In this document: one piece after another, positions 13,687 to 24,594 of the stretch | Numbering within the stretch: the stretch's first letter is position 1 | Layout: every line of letters starts with the position of its first letter | Assembly: GCF_003351785.1 (NCBI RefSeq) | Contig: NZ_CP031230.1 | Location: 2,526,501 to 2,590,500 of the forward strand | Reading direction: 5' to 3' | DNA length: 64,000 bases | Origin: Sporosarcina sp. PTS2304 | GTDB lineage: Bacteria > Bacillota > Bacilli > Bacillales_A > Planococcaceae | Translations under genes and position numbers: made by a program | Notes under the pieces: model-generated | What the model was told of the DNA's origin: nothing | What the model saw: only the letters and a program-made list of their open reading frames with translations | Databases searched by the model: none

Positions 13687-14106
13687 TTACTTCTTAACTT
13701 TGGGCTTTTTAGCTCCATATTGTGAACGGCTTTGCATACGGCCAGTAACTCCAGCTGTATCAAGTGCTCCACGTACGATATGGTAACGAACACCCGGTAA
13801 GTCTTTTACGCGTCCTCCGCGAATTAGTACCACACTGTGCTCTTGCAAGTTATGGCCTTCACCTGGGATATAAGCGTTAACTTCCAATGTATTTGTTAAA
13901 CGAACACGAGCATACTTACGAAGCGCCGAGTTCGGTTTTTTAGGAGTCATAGTACCAACACGTGTACAAACACCTCTTTTTTGTGGTGAGTTCACGTTTG
14001 TCATTGACTTTTTAAAGCTGTTATAGCTTTTTCCTAGAGCCGGTGATTTAGAATTCTCCGACTTAGATTTACGAGGCTTACGGACTAATTGGTTAATTGT
14101 AGGCAT
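13687..14106 (-). CDS. rpsL: 30S ribosomal protein S12
   Basis: S12 controls decoding accuracy and is the streptomycin-resistance locus. The start [20 protein letters not shown] gives 139 residues and is preceded by GGAAGGAGGAACAACCTG. The [16 protein letters not shown] and [14 protein letters not shown] segments are intact, including the lysine at the usual streptomycin-sensitivity position (TPKKPNS). It is the first gene of the str operon. Confidence 0.97.
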   Translation of the reverse strand: MPTINQLVRKPRKSKSENSKSPALGKSYNSFKKSMTNVNSPQKRGVCTRVGTMTPKKPNSALRKYARVRLTNTLEVNAYIPGEGHNLQEHSVVLIRGGRVKDLPGVRYHIVRGALDTAGVTGRMQSRSQYGAKKPKVKK

Positions 14107-14319
14107 CAGGTTGTTCCTCCTTCCAAACTTTTTGTAATACCACACACCCAGGTGGTTCATTTTTGGGTAAAAACAAAGTTCTTGTGCGTGCACACACAAA
14201 AACGGGTGTCAGTAATTCCAGAGATCTTTGTTTACTGTTATTTTATAATGATGATTGCTTCTCGCCAATCACTTATTCAACGGAATTGAAATAAAAGTAT
14301 CGGCCAACAACTATCAACC
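14107..14319 (-). promoter_or_regulatory. Long 5' leader of the str operon
   Basis: About 210 nt of untranslated leader. Near its 3' end two complementary pairs interleave: ACCCA (14164-14168) can pair with TGGGT (14146-14150), and ACCAC (14152-14156) with GTGGT (14139-14143), so they form either a pseudoknot or exclusive hairpins just upstream of the rpsL ribosome site. A GT-rich palindrome (TGTGCACGCACA) lies upstream. In B. subtilis an L7Ae-like gene lies between rpoC and rpsL; no such reading frame is found here. Confidence 0.45.
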
Positions 14320-14325
14320 TTTTGT

Positions 14326-14354
14326 ATATTATCACCTATAGAAACTCTTGTCAA
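14326..14354 (-). promoter_or_regulatory. Sigma-A promoter of the str operon
   Basis: Consensus TTGACA (14349-14354), 17-nt spacer, TAATAT (14326-14331) on the minus strand. It lies between the rpoC terminator and rpsL. Confidence 0.85.
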
Positions 14355-14365
14355 CGGTTTTAATT

Positions 14366-14395
14366 AAATAAACGGGAACGATGTCCCGTTTATTT
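14366..14395 (-). terminator. Terminator hairpin at the end of rpoC
   Basis: A perfect 12-bp stem (AAATAAACGGGA with its complement) and six-base loop immediately after the rpoC stop. The minus-strand tail TTTATTTAATT is T-rich but interrupted. It separates the rpoBC unit from the str operon. Confidence 0.75.
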
Positions 14396-17300
14396 TTAAT
14401 CTACTGTAATGGTTTCTTCTTCTTGCTCGTGCTGCATTTTAATCTGACGGTACCTTTGCATTCCTGTACCTGCAGGCACTAACTTACCAATAATGACATT
14501 TTCCTTCAAACCAAGCAATTCATCAGTTTTACCTTTGATCGCTGCATCTGTAAGTACTCTTGTCGTTTCTTGGAAGGATGCTGCTGATAAGAATGATTCT
14601 GTCTCAAGAGATGCTTTCGTAATACCGAGAATCACTGGACGTGAAGTTGCCGGCGCTTTCCCTGCTAACAACACTTTATTATTCGCTTCAGAGAATTGGT
14701 GGATATCAAGCAATGAACCAGGAAGGAGTTCTGTATCTCCCGCTTCGATCACACGCACTTTACGAAGCATTTGGCGAACCATTACTTCAACGTGCTTATC
14801 CCCGATCTCAACACCTTGCATACGATATACTTTTTGCACTTCTTTTAAGAGATATTCTTGTACAGTAGCCACATCTTTAACGATGATCAATTCTTTCGGG
14901 TCAATAGAACCTTCCGTTAGTGTCTGTCCGCGCTCAATTACATCGCCTTCTTCAACTTTCAAGCGACCATTGTACGGAGCCAAATACTTGCGTGTCTCTA
15001 CTTCTCCTTCAATTGTAATTTCTTTTTGACCTTCCCGGATTTCGTCGATGTCAACGACTGTTCCTGAGATTTCAGAAATTACCGCCTGCCCTTTCGGATT
15101 ACGGGACTCGAAAATTTCTTGAATACGTGGAAGACCCTGTGTAATATCATCTCCCGCAACTCCACCTGTGTGGAATGTACGCATGGTAAGTTGCGTACCA
15201 GGCTCACCAATAGATTGAGCTGCGATAATTCCTACCGCTTCCCCTACTTCTACCGCTTCTCCTGTGGCTAAGTTGATACCGTAACATTTTTTACATACAC
15301 CGTGCTTTGTATTACAAGTGAAAGCAGAACGAATTGTTACTTTTTCGAAACCTGCCGCAATAATAGCATTCGCTACATCCGCAGTGATCAAACCATTCTT
15401 TTCAAGAATTAGTTCGCCTGTTTCAGGGTGTTTAATCGTCTTCTTCGTATGCCGACCTTCAATACGCTCTTGCAATGATTCAATCATTTCATTGCCTTCT
15501 GTCAGAGCGGCAATTTCTAGACCACGATCCGTTCCACAATCGTCTTCGCGTACGATAACATCTTGTGCTACGTCTACGAGGCGACGTGTTAAGTATCCTG
15601 AGTCAGCTGTTTTCAGTGCCGTATCGGCTAGACCCTTACGCGCACCGTGTGTAGAGATAAAGTATTCGAGTACCGTTAGACCTTCACGGAATGAAGATTT
15701 AATCGGAAGTTCGATGATTCGCCCAGCCGGGTTGGCCATCAGTCCCCGCATACCTGCGAGTTGTGTAAAGTTAGATGCGTTACCACGTGCTCCGGAGTCA
15801 CTCATCATATAAATAGGGTTTTCATTATCTAGTGAGTCCATCAATTTGTTCTGGATGACATCTTTTGCCGTACTCCAGTAAGAAATAACACGGTCATAGC
15901 GTTCTTCTTCAGTAATTAAACCACGTCGGAATTGCTGAGTAACCTTATCCACTTTTTCCTGAGCCTCATTAAGAATATCTGCTTTGTTCGGCAAAACTAC
16001 AATGTCAGAAATCCCAATTGTGATACCTGCGCGTGTCGAATATTTAAATCCTAGATTTTTCATGCGATCCAACATTTTCGATGTTTCAGTAATATGGAAA
16101 CGTTTGAAGATTTCCGCAATGATTTCTCCAAGGATCGTCTTTTTAAACGGTGTGATCAACTCTGCTTCTTTTAAATGTTCTTTAACATTTACTGTTCCGT
16201 CAACAAAGTACTTGGCAGGTGTTTCAACCTGTAAGTTATTTAGTGTCGGTTCGTTAATGTACGGGAACGATTCTGGCAATATTTCATTGAAGATCACTTT
16301 ACCTACTGTAGTAAGTAATAGTTGTCTGTTCTGTTCTTCTGTAAACGTCGGATTATTAATACTACCTGCTTGAATCGCAATACGAGAGTGCAAGTGAACA
16401 TGACCGGTTTGATAAGCAATTAACGCCTCATTCGGGTCACTGAACACTGAACCTTCTCCTGCTGCGTCTTTACGCTCTACAGTTAAATAATAATTTCCGA
16501 GAACCATATCCTGTGAAGGAGTTACAACTGGTTTACCGTCTTTCGGATTCAAAATGTTTTGTGCTGCGAGCATCAATAAACGTGCCTCTGCTTGCGCTTC
16601 AGCAGAAAGTGGTACGTGAACCGCCATTTGGTCACCGTCAAAGTCAGCGTTATAAGCTGTACAAACAAGTGGGTGCAATGTGATTGCGCGACCTTCTACA
16701 AGCATAGGTTCAAACGCCTGGATTCCTAGACGGTGAAGTGTCGGTGCTCGGTTAAGCAGTACCGGATGCTCCTTGATCACGTCTTCTAGTACATCCCAAA
16801 CTTCAGAATGCAAACGTTCAATTTTACGTTTCGCACTTTTAATGTTATGTGCTAAATTACGTTCTACCAATTCTTTCATAACAAACGGCTTGAATAACTC
16901 GATAGCCATCTCTTTCGGCAGACCACACTGATACATTTTAAGATTCGGACCTACTACGATTACTGAACGACCAGAATAATCTACACGTTTTCCTAATAAG
17001 TTCTGACGGAAACGTCCTTGCTTTCCTTTTAACATATGAGAAAGTGATTTCAACGGACGATTACCAGGACCCGTTACAGGTCTTCCACGACGACCATTAT
17101 CTACAAGTGCATCTACTGCTTCTTGTAACATACGCTTCTCGTTTTGTACGATAATACCAGGTGCCCCTAAATCTAAAAGTCTCTTTAGACGGTTATTCCG
17201 GTTAATGACCCGACGATACAAATCATTTAAGTCAGAAGTAGCGAAACGTCCACCATCCAACTGTACCATCGGACGCAGTTCAGGCGGAATGACCGGAAGA

Positions 17301-17989
17301 ACTTCCAACACCATCCACTCCGGACGATTACCAGAGTTTCTGAATGATTCCACAACTTCCAAACGTCTAATTGCACGTGTACGGCGTTGACCTTGAACTG
17401 TTTTCAATTCTTCTTTTAATGAGTCTGTCTCTTTATCTAGGTCGATCGCGCGTAAAAGTTGCTCAATAGCCTCTGCTCCCATAGCCGCTTGGAATTTCGA
17501 ACCGTACTTTTCACGATACAGTCTATATTCCTTTTCAGAAAGCAATTGTTTTCGTTCAAGCGGCGTATCTGCCGGCTCAACCACTACGTAAGATGCGAAA
17601 TAAATAATTTCTTCCAATGCACGCGGTGTCATATCCAAAATTAATCCCATACGGCTCGGAATTCCTTTGAAATACCATATGTGCGTAACTGGCGCTGCAA
17701 GTTCAATATGCCCCATTCGTTCACGACGCACTTTTTGACGTGTTACTTCTACGCCACAGCGATCACAGACGACGCCTTTATAACGAACCCGTTTATACTT
17801 CCCACAGTGACATTCCCAGTCCTTTGTCGGTCCGAAAATTCTTTCACAGAACAATCCGTCCTTCTCCGGTTTCAATGTACGGTAGTTTATAGTTTCAGGT
17901 TTCTTCACTTCTCCATAGGACCAAGAACGAATCTTGTCTGGTGAAGCTAGGCCAATTTTCATATACTCAAAATTATTAACATCTATCAA
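14396..17989 (-). CDS. rpoC: DNA-directed RNA polymerase subunit beta'
   Basis: The beta' subunit holds the catalytic magnesium. The 1197 residues show the N-terminal zinc ribbon (CHCGKYKR with VVCDRCG, about 60-78), the active-site NADFDGDQM near 450, bridge-helix and trigger-loop regions ([20 protein letters not shown]), and the second zinc site [13 protein letters not shown]. An AGGGAGGTAGGCTCC ribosome site precedes the ATG. Length is normal for Bacillales. It is 179 nt after rpoB, with a hairpin between. Confidence 0.98.
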   Translation of the reverse strand: MIDVNNFEYMKIGLASPDKIRSWSYGEVKKPETINYRTLKPEKDGLFCERIFGPTKDWECHCGKYKRVRYKGVVCDRCGVEVTRQKVRRERMGHIELAAPVTHIWYFKGIPSRMGLILDMTPRALEEIIYFASYVVVEPADTPLERKQLLSEKEYRLYREKYGSKFQAAMGAEAIEQLLRAIDLDKETDSLKEELKTVQGQRRTRAIRRLEVVESFRNSGNRPEWMVLEVLPVIPPELRPMVQLDGGRFATSDLNDLYRRVINRNNRLKRLLDLGAPGIIVQNEKRMLQEAVDALVDNGRRGRPVTGPGNRPLKSLSHMLKGKQGRFRQNLLGKRVDYSGRSVIVVGPNLKMYQCGLPKEMAIELFKPFVMKELVERNLAHNIKSAKRKIERLHSEVWDVLEDVIKEHPVLLNRAPTLHRLGIQAFEPMLVEGRAITLHPLVCTAYNADFDGDQMAVHVPLSAEAQAEARLLMLAAQNILNPKDGKPVVTPSQDMVLGNYYLTVERKDAAGEGSVFSDPNEALIAYQTGHVHLHSRIAIQAGSINNPTFTEEQNRQLLLTTVGKVIFNEILPESFPYINEPTLNNLQVETPAKYFVDGTVNVKEHLKEAELITPFKKTILGEIIAEIFKRFHITETSKMLDRMKNLGFKYSTRAGITIGISDIVVLPNKADILNEAQEKVDKVTQQFRRGLITEEERYDRVISYWSTAKDVIQNKLMDSLDNENPIYMMSDSGARGNASNFTQLAGMRGLMANPAGRIIELPIKSSFREGLTVLEYFISTHGARKGLADTALKTADSGYLTRRLVDVAQDVIVREDDCGTDRGLEIAALTEGNEMIESLQERIEGRHTKKTIKHPETGELILEKNGLITADVANAIIAAGFEKVTIRSAFTCNTKHGVCKKCYGINLATGEAVEVGEAVGIIAAQSIGEPGTQLTMRTFHTGGVAGDDITQGLPRIQEIFESRNPKGQAVISEISGTVVDIDEIREGQKEITIEGEVETRKYLAPYNGRLKVEEGDVIERGQTLTEGSIDPKELIIVKDVATVQEYLLKEVQKVYRMQGVEIGDKHVEVMVRQMLRKVRVIEAGDTELLPGSLLDIHQFSEANNKVLLAGKAPATSRPVILGITKASLETESFLSAASFQETTRVLTDAAIKGKTDELLGLKENVIIGKLVPAGTGMQRYRQIKMQHEQEEETITVD

Positions 17990-18087
17990 GGAGCCTACCT
18001 CCCTTTAGTCTAATCGCCACAATGGCTTGTCAGGCAACTTTACTTTTAATATCACATTCAGTCAAACGTACTTGTTCAACTGAACAG

Positions 18088-18120
18088 AATAGAAGAGGGT
18101 GCTCGAAGCCCTCTTCTATT
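18088..18120 (-). other. Perfect hairpin between rpoB and rpoC
   Basis: A 12-bp perfect stem (arms 18088-18099 and 18109-18120, AATAGAAGAGGG and its complement) with a nine-base loop. No T run follows on either strand, so it is unlikely to be a simple terminator. It may be an RNA processing or stability site that sets the beta/beta' ratio; this is inference. Confidence 0.6.
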
Positions 18121-18168
18121 TGGTTGTAGTTCATTTATTTGTGTTAGTTTCAGATCAATCTTGCAGTT

Positions 18169-21100
18169 TTAGCTGATTGGTTGATCTTCTTTCATCAAAT
18201 TCAATGCGTCAGTAGGTTGTAAATCTTCTTCGTCATCCAGATCACGTAGTTCGATTTCTTCAAAGTCTTCCGTCAGCATTTTGACGTCTAATCCTAGACT
18301 CTGTAGTTCTTTGATTAGTACTTTGAATGATTCTGGTACGCCTGGTTGTGGAACACTGTCACCTTTCACGATAGCTTCGTATGTTTTCACACGCCCTACC
18401 ACATCATCTGATTTGACTGTCAAAATTTCTTGTAGTGTATAAGCCGCCCCATATGCTTCTAGTGCCCATACTTCCATCTCACCGAAACGCTGTCCACCGA
18501 ACTGCGCTTTACCTCCCAGTGGCTGTTGCGTGACTAAAGAATATGGTCCAGTAGAGCGTGCGTGCAACTTATCGTCTACCATGTGCGCAAGTTTAATCAA
18601 GTACATGACACCTACGGATACGCGGTTATCGAACGGTTCACCTGAACGACCATCATACAGCATAGTTTTACCGTCTCGGTTCATACCCGCTTCTTCCATT
18701 GTAGACCAAACATCTTCCTCGTTTGCTCCATCAAATACAGGAGAAGCTGTGTGGATACCTAAACTGCGTGCAGCCATACCTAGGTGCATCTCAAGAACTT
18801 GCCCGATATTCATACGCGACGGAACACCAAGTGGGTTTAACATGACGTCAATCGGTGTACCATCTGGTAGATACGGCATTTCAGACTCAGGCAAGATCCG
18901 GGAAATTACCCCTTTGTTACCGTGACGCCCGGCCATTTTATCTCCCACAGAAATTTTACGTTTCTGTACGATGTATACACGAACCAATTGGTTAACTCCC
19001 GGGGACAGCTCATCGCCATCTTCACGGTTGAACACTTTAACGTCTAAGACAATTCCACCTGCGCCGTGCGGTACACGTAGTGACGTATCACGGACTTCTC
19101 GTGCTTTCTCACCGAAGATCGCATGCAATAGACGCTCTTCAGCAGTTAACTCCGTAACGCCCTTTGGTGTGACTTTACCGACTAGAATGTCACCGTCGCG
19201 AACTTCTGCACCTATACGTATAATTCCTCGGTCATCTAAGTTGCGTAAAGCATCTTCTCCGACGTTCGGAATGTCACGAGTGATCTCTTCAGGCCCAAGC
19301 TTCGTATCCCGCGCTTCCGACTCATACTCTTCAATGTGAACAGATGTAAATACGTCATCTTTTACTAAACGTTCACTCATGATGATAGCATCCTCATAGT
19401 TGTAACCATCCCACGTCATAAACGCAGTTAGAACATTACGCCCAAGCGCAAGTTCTCCTTGTTCCATAGATGGGCCATCCGCAAGAATATCAAGCGGTTT
19501 TACACGATCGCCCACTCTGACAATCGGACGTTGGTTATAACAAGTTCCTTGGTTGGAACGGATGAATTTAGATAAACGATAAATTGCTAGGTCGCCCTTT
19601 ACCTCTTTACCATCTACTTCTTCAATGCGTCGAACACGAACTTCTTTCGCTTCTACATGCTCTACAATTCCGTAGTGTTTAGAAACAACAGCCGCACCAG
19701 AATCTCTCGCTGAAATATGTTCCATACCCGTCCCGACGAACGGTGCTTCAGGATTCAACAAAGGTACTGCTTGTCGTTGCATGTTCGCACCCATTAAGGC
19801 ACGATTGGAGTCATCGTTTTCCAAGAATGGAATACATGCAGTTGCAGCAGACACAACTTGTTTAGGTGAAACATCCATATAGTCGATTTGATCGCGGCGG
19901 AATACAGTGTTATCACCCTGGAAACGACCTACAACATCTTCATTTGTAAATGCGCCATCTTCTTCAAGTGGTGCGTTTGCTTGTGCTACTACATAGTTAT
20001 CTTCAATATCTGCAGTCAGATAATCAATTTGCGCCGTTACACGACCTGTTTCAGGATCTACCTTACGATAAGGCGTCTCAATGAAACCAAAACGATTCAC
20101 CTTCGCAAATGTTGATAGCGAGTTAATCAATCCAATGTTTGGTCCCTCTGGCGTTTCAATCGGACACATACGCCCATAGTGAGAGTAGTGAACGTCACGA
20201 ACTTCCATTCCTGCACGTTCACGTGTCAAACCACCCGGCCCTAATGCAGATAGACGGCGCTTGTGCGTCAATTCAGCAAGCGGGTTAGTTTGATCCATAA
20301 ACTGGGAAAGTTGCGAACTTCCGAAGAACTCTTTAATAGATGCAATAACCGGACGTATGTTGATCAATTGTTGAGGAACGATCGATTGTGTATCATTGAT
20401 GGACATTCTTTCTTTTACCACTCGCTCCATACGGGAAAGCCCGATACGGAATTGGTTCTGAAGCAATTCTCCTACAGAACGCAAACGACGATTACCCAAG
20501 TGGTCAATATCATCTGTATTTCCTACACCATGTAATAGGTTAAAGAAATAACTGATGGAAGCTACAATATCTGATGGGGTAATATGTTTAACAGACTCGT
20601 CTACTTCAGCATTTGAAATAACATTGAGTACTTGTTTCTCTTCACTTTTCGGTGCATAAATCTTCAACGTTTGAATTGTCATTGGTTCTTCTAAAACAGC
20701 TCCAACGTGTTCAATCGACTCTGTATTGATGCCCTTAGATAAGAATGGTAATAATTTATCCAATGTACGTCGATCGATCAACTGATCTTTTTCCACTAGA
20801 ATTTCACCAGTCTCCGGATCCACTAATGTCTCTGCAGCCGTTTGGTTAAATAAGCGGTTTTGCAGATGAAGCTTCTTATTCATTTTGTAGCGTCCAACAT
20901 TCGCCAAATCATAGCGCTTTGGATCGAAGAAACGAGAGTATAATAAGCTTCTTGCGCTATCCAGCGTTGGTGGTTCACCCGGACGCAGTCGCTCATAGAT
21001 CTCAAGCATCGCCTTTTCCGAAGTTTCCGTATTATCTTTCTCTAGTGAATTACGTAAATACTCATTATCACCAATCAGATCAATGATTTCTTGATCCGTT

Positions 21101-21714
21101 GAGAAACCTAATGCGCGCAGCAACACAGTGATCGGTAGTTTACGTGTTCTATCAATGCGGACGTGTACAACATCTTTAGCATCTGTTTCATACTCAAGCC
21201 ATGCACCACGGTTCGGAATAACAGTAGCACCAAAACCACGTTTACCGTTTTTATCCGTCTTATCGTTGTAATAGACACTTGGCGAACGAACGAGCTGAGA
21301 AACGATAACACGTTCCGCTCCATTAATTACGAATGTTCCGTTTTCAGTCATAAGCGGGAAATCTCCCATGAAAACTTCTTGTTCTTTTACATCGCCTGTT
21401 TCTTTGTTATGAAGACGTACTTTTACACGAAGTGGTGCTGCGTATGTCACATCGCGCTCTTTTGATTCGTCCACTGGATACTTTGGCTCACCCAGTTTGT
21501 AATCGATAAATTCCAAGGATAGGTTCCCGGTGAAATCTTGGATAGGAGAAATATCCTTAAACATTTCACGTAACCCTTCTTCTAAGAACCACTCATACGA
21601 TGCCGTTTGAATTTCAATCAAATTTGGCAGATCGAGCACTTCGTTGATTCGCGCGAAACTTCTACGCTGACGATGTTGACCATACTGAACTAAATGACCT
21701 GTCAACTCATTCAC
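18169..21714 (-). CDS. rpoB: DNA-directed RNA polymerase subunit beta
   Basis: The beta subunit forms one pincer of the polymerase clamp and the rifampicin pocket. The 1181 residues start [20 protein letters not shown]. The rifampicin region reads [20 protein letters not shown] and LSALGPGGL, the sensitive-type sequence. The C-terminus KEDQPIS is followed by TAA. The start follows GAGGGGTGA. It has its own promoter and a structured leader. Confidence 0.98.
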   Translation of the reverse strand: MNELTGHLVQYGQHRQRRSFARINEVLDLPNLIEIQTASYEWFLEEGLREMFKDISPIQDFTGNLSLEFIDYKLGEPKYPVDESKERDVTYAAPLRVKVRLHNKETGDVKEQEVFMGDFPLMTENGTFVINGAERVIVSQLVRSPSVYYNDKTDKNGKRGFGATVIPNRGAWLEYETDAKDVVHVRIDRTRKLPITVLLRALGFSTDQEIIDLIGDNEYLRNSLEKDNTETSEKAMLEIYERLRPGEPPTLDSARSLLYSRFFDPKRYDLANVGRYKMNKKLHLQNRLFNQTAAETLVDPETGEILVEKDQLIDRRTLDKLLPFLSKGINTESIEHVGAVLEEPMTIQTLKIYAPKSEEKQVLNVISNAEVDESVKHITPSDIVASISYFFNLLHGVGNTDDIDHLGNRRLRSVGELLQNQFRIGLSRMERVVKERMSINDTQSIVPQQLINIRPVIASIKEFFGSSQLSQFMDQTNPLAELTHKRRLSALGPGGLTRERAGMEVRDVHYSHYGRMCPIETPEGPNIGLINSLSTFAKVNRFGFIETPYRKVDPETGRVTAQIDYLTADIEDNYVVAQANAPLEEDGAFTNEDVVGRFQGDNTVFRRDQIDYMDVSPKQVVSAATACIPFLENDDSNRALMGANMQRQAVPLLNPEAPFVGTGMEHISARDSGAAVVSKHYGIVEHVEAKEVRVRRIEEVDGKEVKGDLAIYRLSKFIRSNQGTCYNQRPIVRVGDRVKPLDILADGPSMEQGELALGRNVLTAFMTWDGYNYEDAIIMSERLVKDDVFTSVHIEEYESEARDTKLGPEEITRDIPNVGEDALRNLDDRGIIRIGAEVRDGDILVGKVTPKGVTELTAEERLLHAIFGEKAREVRDTSLRVPHGAGGIVLDVKVFNREDGDELSPGVNQLVRVYIVQKRKISVGDKMAGRHGNKGVISRILPESEMPYLPDGTPIDVMLNPLGVPSRMNIGQVLEMHLGMAARSLGIHTASPVFDGANEEDVWSTMEEAGMNRDGKTMLYDGRSGEPFDNRVSVGVMYLIKLAHMVDDKLHARSTGPYSLVTQQPLGGKAQFGGQRFGEMEVWALEAYGAAYTLQEILTVKSDDVVGRVKTYEAIVKGDSVPQPGVPESFKVLIKELQSLGLDVKMLTEDFEEIELRDLDDEEDLQPTDALNLMKEDQPIS

Positions 21715-21768
21715 CCCTCATTAAGACAATATTAGTTTTTGCAAAATCAGAAATTCAGCCGTGACTTC

Positions 21769-21811
21769 GAAAAAACAAAAAGAAAACGAGTTCCGACAAG
21801 AGCTCATTTTC
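21769..21811 (-). terminator. Intrinsic terminator inside the rpoB leader (candidate attenuator)
   Basis: The stem is GAAAATGAGCTC against GAACTCGTTTTC (arms 21800-21811 and 21782-21793, one mismatch and one G-T), followed on the minus strand by TTTTTGTTTTTT. It lies downstream of the predicted rpoB promoter and 55 nt before the rpoB start, so it would cut off rpoBC transcripts unless read through. Confidence 0.75.
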
Positions 21812-21838
21812 GATTTCACAATCTTTATCCAAACATCA

Positions 21839-21878
21839 GTATGCCTTTCTCTCTTATAAATCACGCAAAAGGGCATAC
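21839..21878 (-). promoter_or_regulatory. Upstream stem-loop of the rpoB leader
   Basis: GTATGCC (21872-21878) pairs with GGCATAC (21839-21845), extended by TTT/AAA with a single-base bulge and a loop of about 19 nt. It precedes the terminator hairpin at 21769-21811 in the same leader, and together they resemble an attenuation leader. No known Rfam class is recognised. Confidence 0.5.
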
Positions 21879-21909
21879 AGCTGCAATATAATTATTTATG
21901 CATTTAATA

Positions 21910-21938
21910 ATGCTACTACAACCTTCGCATACTGTCAA
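21910..21938 (-). promoter_or_regulatory. Sigma-A promoter of rpoBC
   Basis: TTGACA (21933-21938), 17-nt spacer, TAGCAT (21910-21915). The -35 box overlaps the stop codon of the upstream methyltransferase gene. Confidence 0.7.
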
Positions 21939-22537
21939 TCTTTTTTTGCCACCAGAATAAAATACCCTTTCCTCTTAGCGGCCGTCTCTACATTACCAAA
22001 CAACTCTTTCAAATACGCAATAGTAGAAGGCGCACCTTGTTTCTTTTGAATAACTACCCATAACTCTCCACCTGAAGCTAATTTTTCGTATGCTCCTTTA
22101 TAGAAAGAAAACACTGTTTGCTTACCTGCTCTAATGGGCGGATTTGTTAAGATCGCTGCAAATTCCGACTGTTGCACCTGTTCAACACCATTACTTTCAT
22201 AAATCATAACATTTTGAAGTTGATTGTTTTGAGCATTCATTTTAGAGAGAGACAGCGCACGTTCATTAACATCTACCATATGAACTGTACGGTCAGGAAA
22301 ATCAGAGGCGACAGACAACGCAATCGGCCCATAACCGCAACCAATTTCTAACAAGTCTCCCCCAACAGCAGGTTCTTTAAACGTTTCGGCTAATAATTTT
22401 GATCCTTCATCCAGCCCACTTTTACTAAACACGCCAGCATCCGTAGTAAACGCAAAGACCTTATTACGAATTTCCGTTTTCCATTGCTTCGGTGCACTAG
22501 AAACTTGAGGATTTTTCGAGTAATAATGTTCTCCCAT
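21935..22537 (-). CDS. Class I SAM-dependent methyltransferase, RsmC-like (YbxB family)
   Basis: A 200-residue methyltransferase of the small-subunit rRNA G-methylase type. The SAM loop reads LEIGCGYGP (about 63-71) and the catalytic NPPI motif follows near 131-134 (LTNPPIRAG), typical of N2-guanine or N6-adenine methylases. The orthologue occupies the same place between rplL and rpoB in B. subtilis (ybxB). The exact rRNA target is not shown by the sequence. The start follows a GGAGGTATATAT site. Confidence 0.85.
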   Translation of the reverse strand: MGEHYYSKNPQVSSAPKQWKTEIRNKVFAFTTDAGVFSKSGLDEGSKLLAETFKEPAVGGDLLEIGCGYGPIALSVASDFPDRTVHMVDVNERALSLSKMNAQNNQLQNVMIYESNGVEQVQQSEFAAILTNPPIRAGKQTVFSFYKGAYEKLASGGELWVVIQKKQGAPSTIAYLKELFGNVETAAKRKGYFILVAKKD

Positions 22538-22582
22538 ATATATACCTCCTGCTTAGGGTAGCCACAAATAACTGTATATGAA

Positions 22583-22612
22583 GAAAAAAGCCCGTCAAAT
22601 AGACGGGCTTTT
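22583..22612 (-). terminator. Terminator of the rplJ-rplL unit
   Basis: An 11-bp stem (AAAAGCCCGTC with GACGGGCTTTT), short loop, then TTTTTTCTT on the minus strand, 17 nt after the rplL stop. Confidence 0.9.
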
Positions 22613-22628
22613 CTCAGGGAAGTAGAAA

Positions 22629-22994
22629 TTACTTAACTTCTACAGACGCGCCAACTTCTTCAAGTTTAGCTTTTAGTTCTTCAGCTTCTTCTTTAGCTAC
22701 GCCTTCTTTAACAGCTTTAGGAGCTTCGTCTACAAGAGCTTTAGCTTCTTTCAAGCCAAGGCCAGTGATTTCACGAACAGCTTTGATTACTTTAATCTTT
22801 TCAGCACCTGCAGATGCAAGGATTACGTCGAATTCAGATTGCTCTTCAGCTGCTTCTCCAGCACCCGCGCCGCCAGCTACTGCAACTGGTGCTGCCGCTG
22901 TTACGCCAAATTCTTCTTCGATTGCTTTTACTAGATCGTTTAGTTCAAGAACTGTCATTTCTTTGATTGCGTCTAAGATTTGTTCATTAGTCAT
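22629..22994 (-). CDS. rplL: 50S ribosomal protein L7/L12
   Basis: L7/L12 forms the flexible stalk that recruits translational GTPases. The 121 residues show an N-terminal dimerisation domain, an alanine/glycine-rich hinge ([19 protein letters not shown]) and a C-terminal domain ending [12 protein letters not shown]. Follows rplJ by 66 nt and is closed by a terminator. Confidence 0.98.
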   Translation of the reverse strand: MTNEQILDAIKEMTVLELNDLVKAIEEEFGVTAAAPVAVAGGAGAGEAAEEQSEFDVILASAGAEKIKVIKAVREITGLGLKEAKALVDEAPKAVKEGVAKEEAEELKAKLEEVGASVEVK

Positions 22995-23060
22995 TTTAAG
23001 TTCCTCCTGGAAAGTTGTATTAACCAGCTCGTATGTGCTGATTTCGTTTAAGATGCAAGA

Positions 23061-23561
23061 TTATGCGCCTTGTTCTTCTTTTTGTTCCGCAACTGCTTTT
23101 GTAGCAAGTGCAAAGTTTCGTACTGGTGCTTGAAGTACGCTGAGTAGCATAGATAGTAGACCATCGCGTGATGGTAGAGTAGCCAATGCTTTTACATCTT
23201 CCGCTGATGCGACGTTTCCTTCAATCACACCCGCTTTAATTTCAAGCTTTTCATTCTTTTTAGCGAAATCATTCAAGATTTTCGCCGGTGCTACTACGTC
23301 TTCTGTTGAGAAGGCAATAGCGTTTGGACCTGTAAGGTTCTCATTCAAACCTTCTAATCCTGCCGCTTCAGCTGCACGACGAGTCATAGAGTTTTTATAA
23401 ACTTTGAACTCAACGCCCGCATCACGAAGTTGTTTACGTAATTCTGTAACTTGTGCAACCGTAAGACCACGGTAATCCACAACAACTACAGAAACTGATT
23501 CTTTCAACTTGTCAGCGATTTCTGATACAACTGCTTGTTTAGCTTCTAAAATTTTGCTCAT
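23061..23561 (-). CDS. rplJ: 50S ribosomal protein L10
   Basis: L10 holds the L7/L12 dimers on the stalk base. The 166 residues start [20 protein letters not shown] and include [20 protein letters not shown]; the C-terminal helix binds L12. It is preceded by CAGGAGGTGTCAAC. An L10 leader with an attenuator lies upstream, the known arrangement for autoregulation by the L10-L12 complex in B. subtilis. Confidence 0.97.
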   Translation of the reverse strand: MSKILEAKQAVVSEIADKLKESVSVVVVDYRGLTVAQVTELRKQLRDAGVEFKVYKNSMTRRAAEAAGLEGLNENLTGPNAIAFSTEDVVAPAKILNDFAKKNEKLEIKAGVIEGNVASAEDVKALATLPSRDGLLSMLLSVLQAPVRNFALATKAVAEQKEEQGA

Positions 23562-23600
23562 GTTGACACCTCCTGAAAATTAGGGTCACTTATACCGATA

Positions 23601-23632
23601 TAAAAAGCCCTCAATGTCGTAGACATGAGGGC
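23601..23632 (-). terminator. Attenuator terminator of the rplJL leader
   Basis: A stem GCCCTCA/TGAGGGC (23626-23632 and 23607-23613) extended by TGTC/GACA around a short loop, then TTTTTATA on the minus strand, 39 nt before rplJ. Its place between the L10 leader and the gene fits L10-controlled transcription termination. Confidence 0.85.
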
Positions 23633-23659
23633 AGAAAAGTCGTCATCTTTTAAAAAAAG

Positions 23660-23720
23660 AGCGTCTTGTCCTCGGCAGGAGCATTAAGTGGCAAGCCACA
23701 CCTGCTGTCTTCGGTACAAA
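23660..23720 (-). ncRNA. L10 leader (ribosomal protein leader RNA)
   Basis: The leader carries the conserved ACCGAAGACAGCAGG (23701-23715) and CCTGCCGAGG (23670-23679) strands that pair to form the L10-L12 binding kink-turn, as in the Rfam L10 leader family. It sits 25 nt downstream of the predicted promoter. Confidence 0.9.
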
Positions 23721-23743
23721 TGGTTATCATCATAACAAGCGTA

Positions 23744-23772
23744 ATCTTAACAGATCACATTTTGCTTGTCAA
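23744..23772 (-). promoter_or_regulatory. Sigma-A promoter of rplJL
   Basis: TTGACA (23767-23772), 17-nt spacer, TAAGAT (23744-23749). The -35 box lies 4 nt after the rplA stop codon. Confidence 0.85.
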
Positions 23773-23775
23773 TAT

Positions 23776-24474
23776 TTATTTTATAGTTACACTTGACGGA
23801 TCTACCTTAATAGCAGGACCCATTGTAGTTGTAACGTTTACTGATTTCATGAATGTTCCTTTTGATGCAGCTGGTTTAGCTTTTTGAATAGTTTCAAAGA
23901 TAGTCAAGAAGTTTTCTTCTAACTTCTCGTTATCGAAAGATGCTTTCCCGATAGGAGCGTGGATAATTCCAGCTTTGTCCGCACGGTATTCAACTTTACC
24001 TGCTTTGATTTCTTCAACAGCTTTTGTAACATCAAATGTCACTGTTCCTGTTTTCGGGTTAGGCATAAGACCTTTTGGCCCTAATACGCGACCAATCTTA
24101 CCAACTTCGCCCATCATGTCAGGTGTAGCAACGATTACGTCAAAATCGAACCAGCCTTGTTGGATTTTAGCAATGTATTCTGCATCGCCAGCGTAGTCTG
24201 CTCCTGCAGCTTCAGCTTCTTTCAACTTTTCACCTTTAGCGAATACTAATACGCGTTGAGTTTTACCAGTACCGTTCGGAAGTACAACCGCTCCACGAAT
24301 TTGCTGATCATTTTTACGTGTATCAATACCAAGACGGAAAGCTACTTCAACTGTTGCGTCAAAGTTTGTCGTGCTTGTTTTTTTAGCAAGTTCAATTGCT
24401 TCTTTTGCAGAGTACGTAGCTGTACGATCAACAAGCTTTACCGCTTCTGCAAACTTTTTACCTCTTTTAGCCAT
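23776..24474 (-). CDS. rplA: 50S ribosomal protein L1
   Basis: L1 is the mobile stalk protein at the E site and a translational repressor of its own operon in other bacteria. The start [18 protein letters not shown] gives 232 residues, the family length, and follows a GAGGAAGAATCTG site; a longer in-frame reading adds 31 unrelated residues. The signature [17 protein letters not shown]-type segment is present. Confidence 0.97.
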   Translation of the reverse strand: MAKRGKKFAEAVKLVDRTATYSAKEAIELAKKTSTTNFDATVEVAFRLGIDTRKNDQQIRGAVVLPNGTGKTQRVLVFAKGEKLKEAEAAGADYAGDAEYIAKIQQGWFDFDVIVATPDMMGEVGKIGRVLGPKGLMPNPKTGTVTFDVTKAVEEIKAGKVEYRADKAGIIHAPIGKASFDNEKLEENFLTIFETIQKAKPAASKGTFMKSVNVTTTMGPAIKVDPSSVTIK

Positions 24475-24594
24475 CAGATTCTTCCTCCTCATTTGTGGTT
24501 TTAACGGATTAAACCTCCCACTTAATGAAGGCTGCGCATCTAACTCGACCGCAGCCTCCACCTTCAAACCATTGCTTTATTAAGAAGACATCAA

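Noticed and set aside
14107-14199. N-terminal extension of S12.
   Set aside because: It contains the leader pairing elements and lacks homology; MPTINQL is the universal start.
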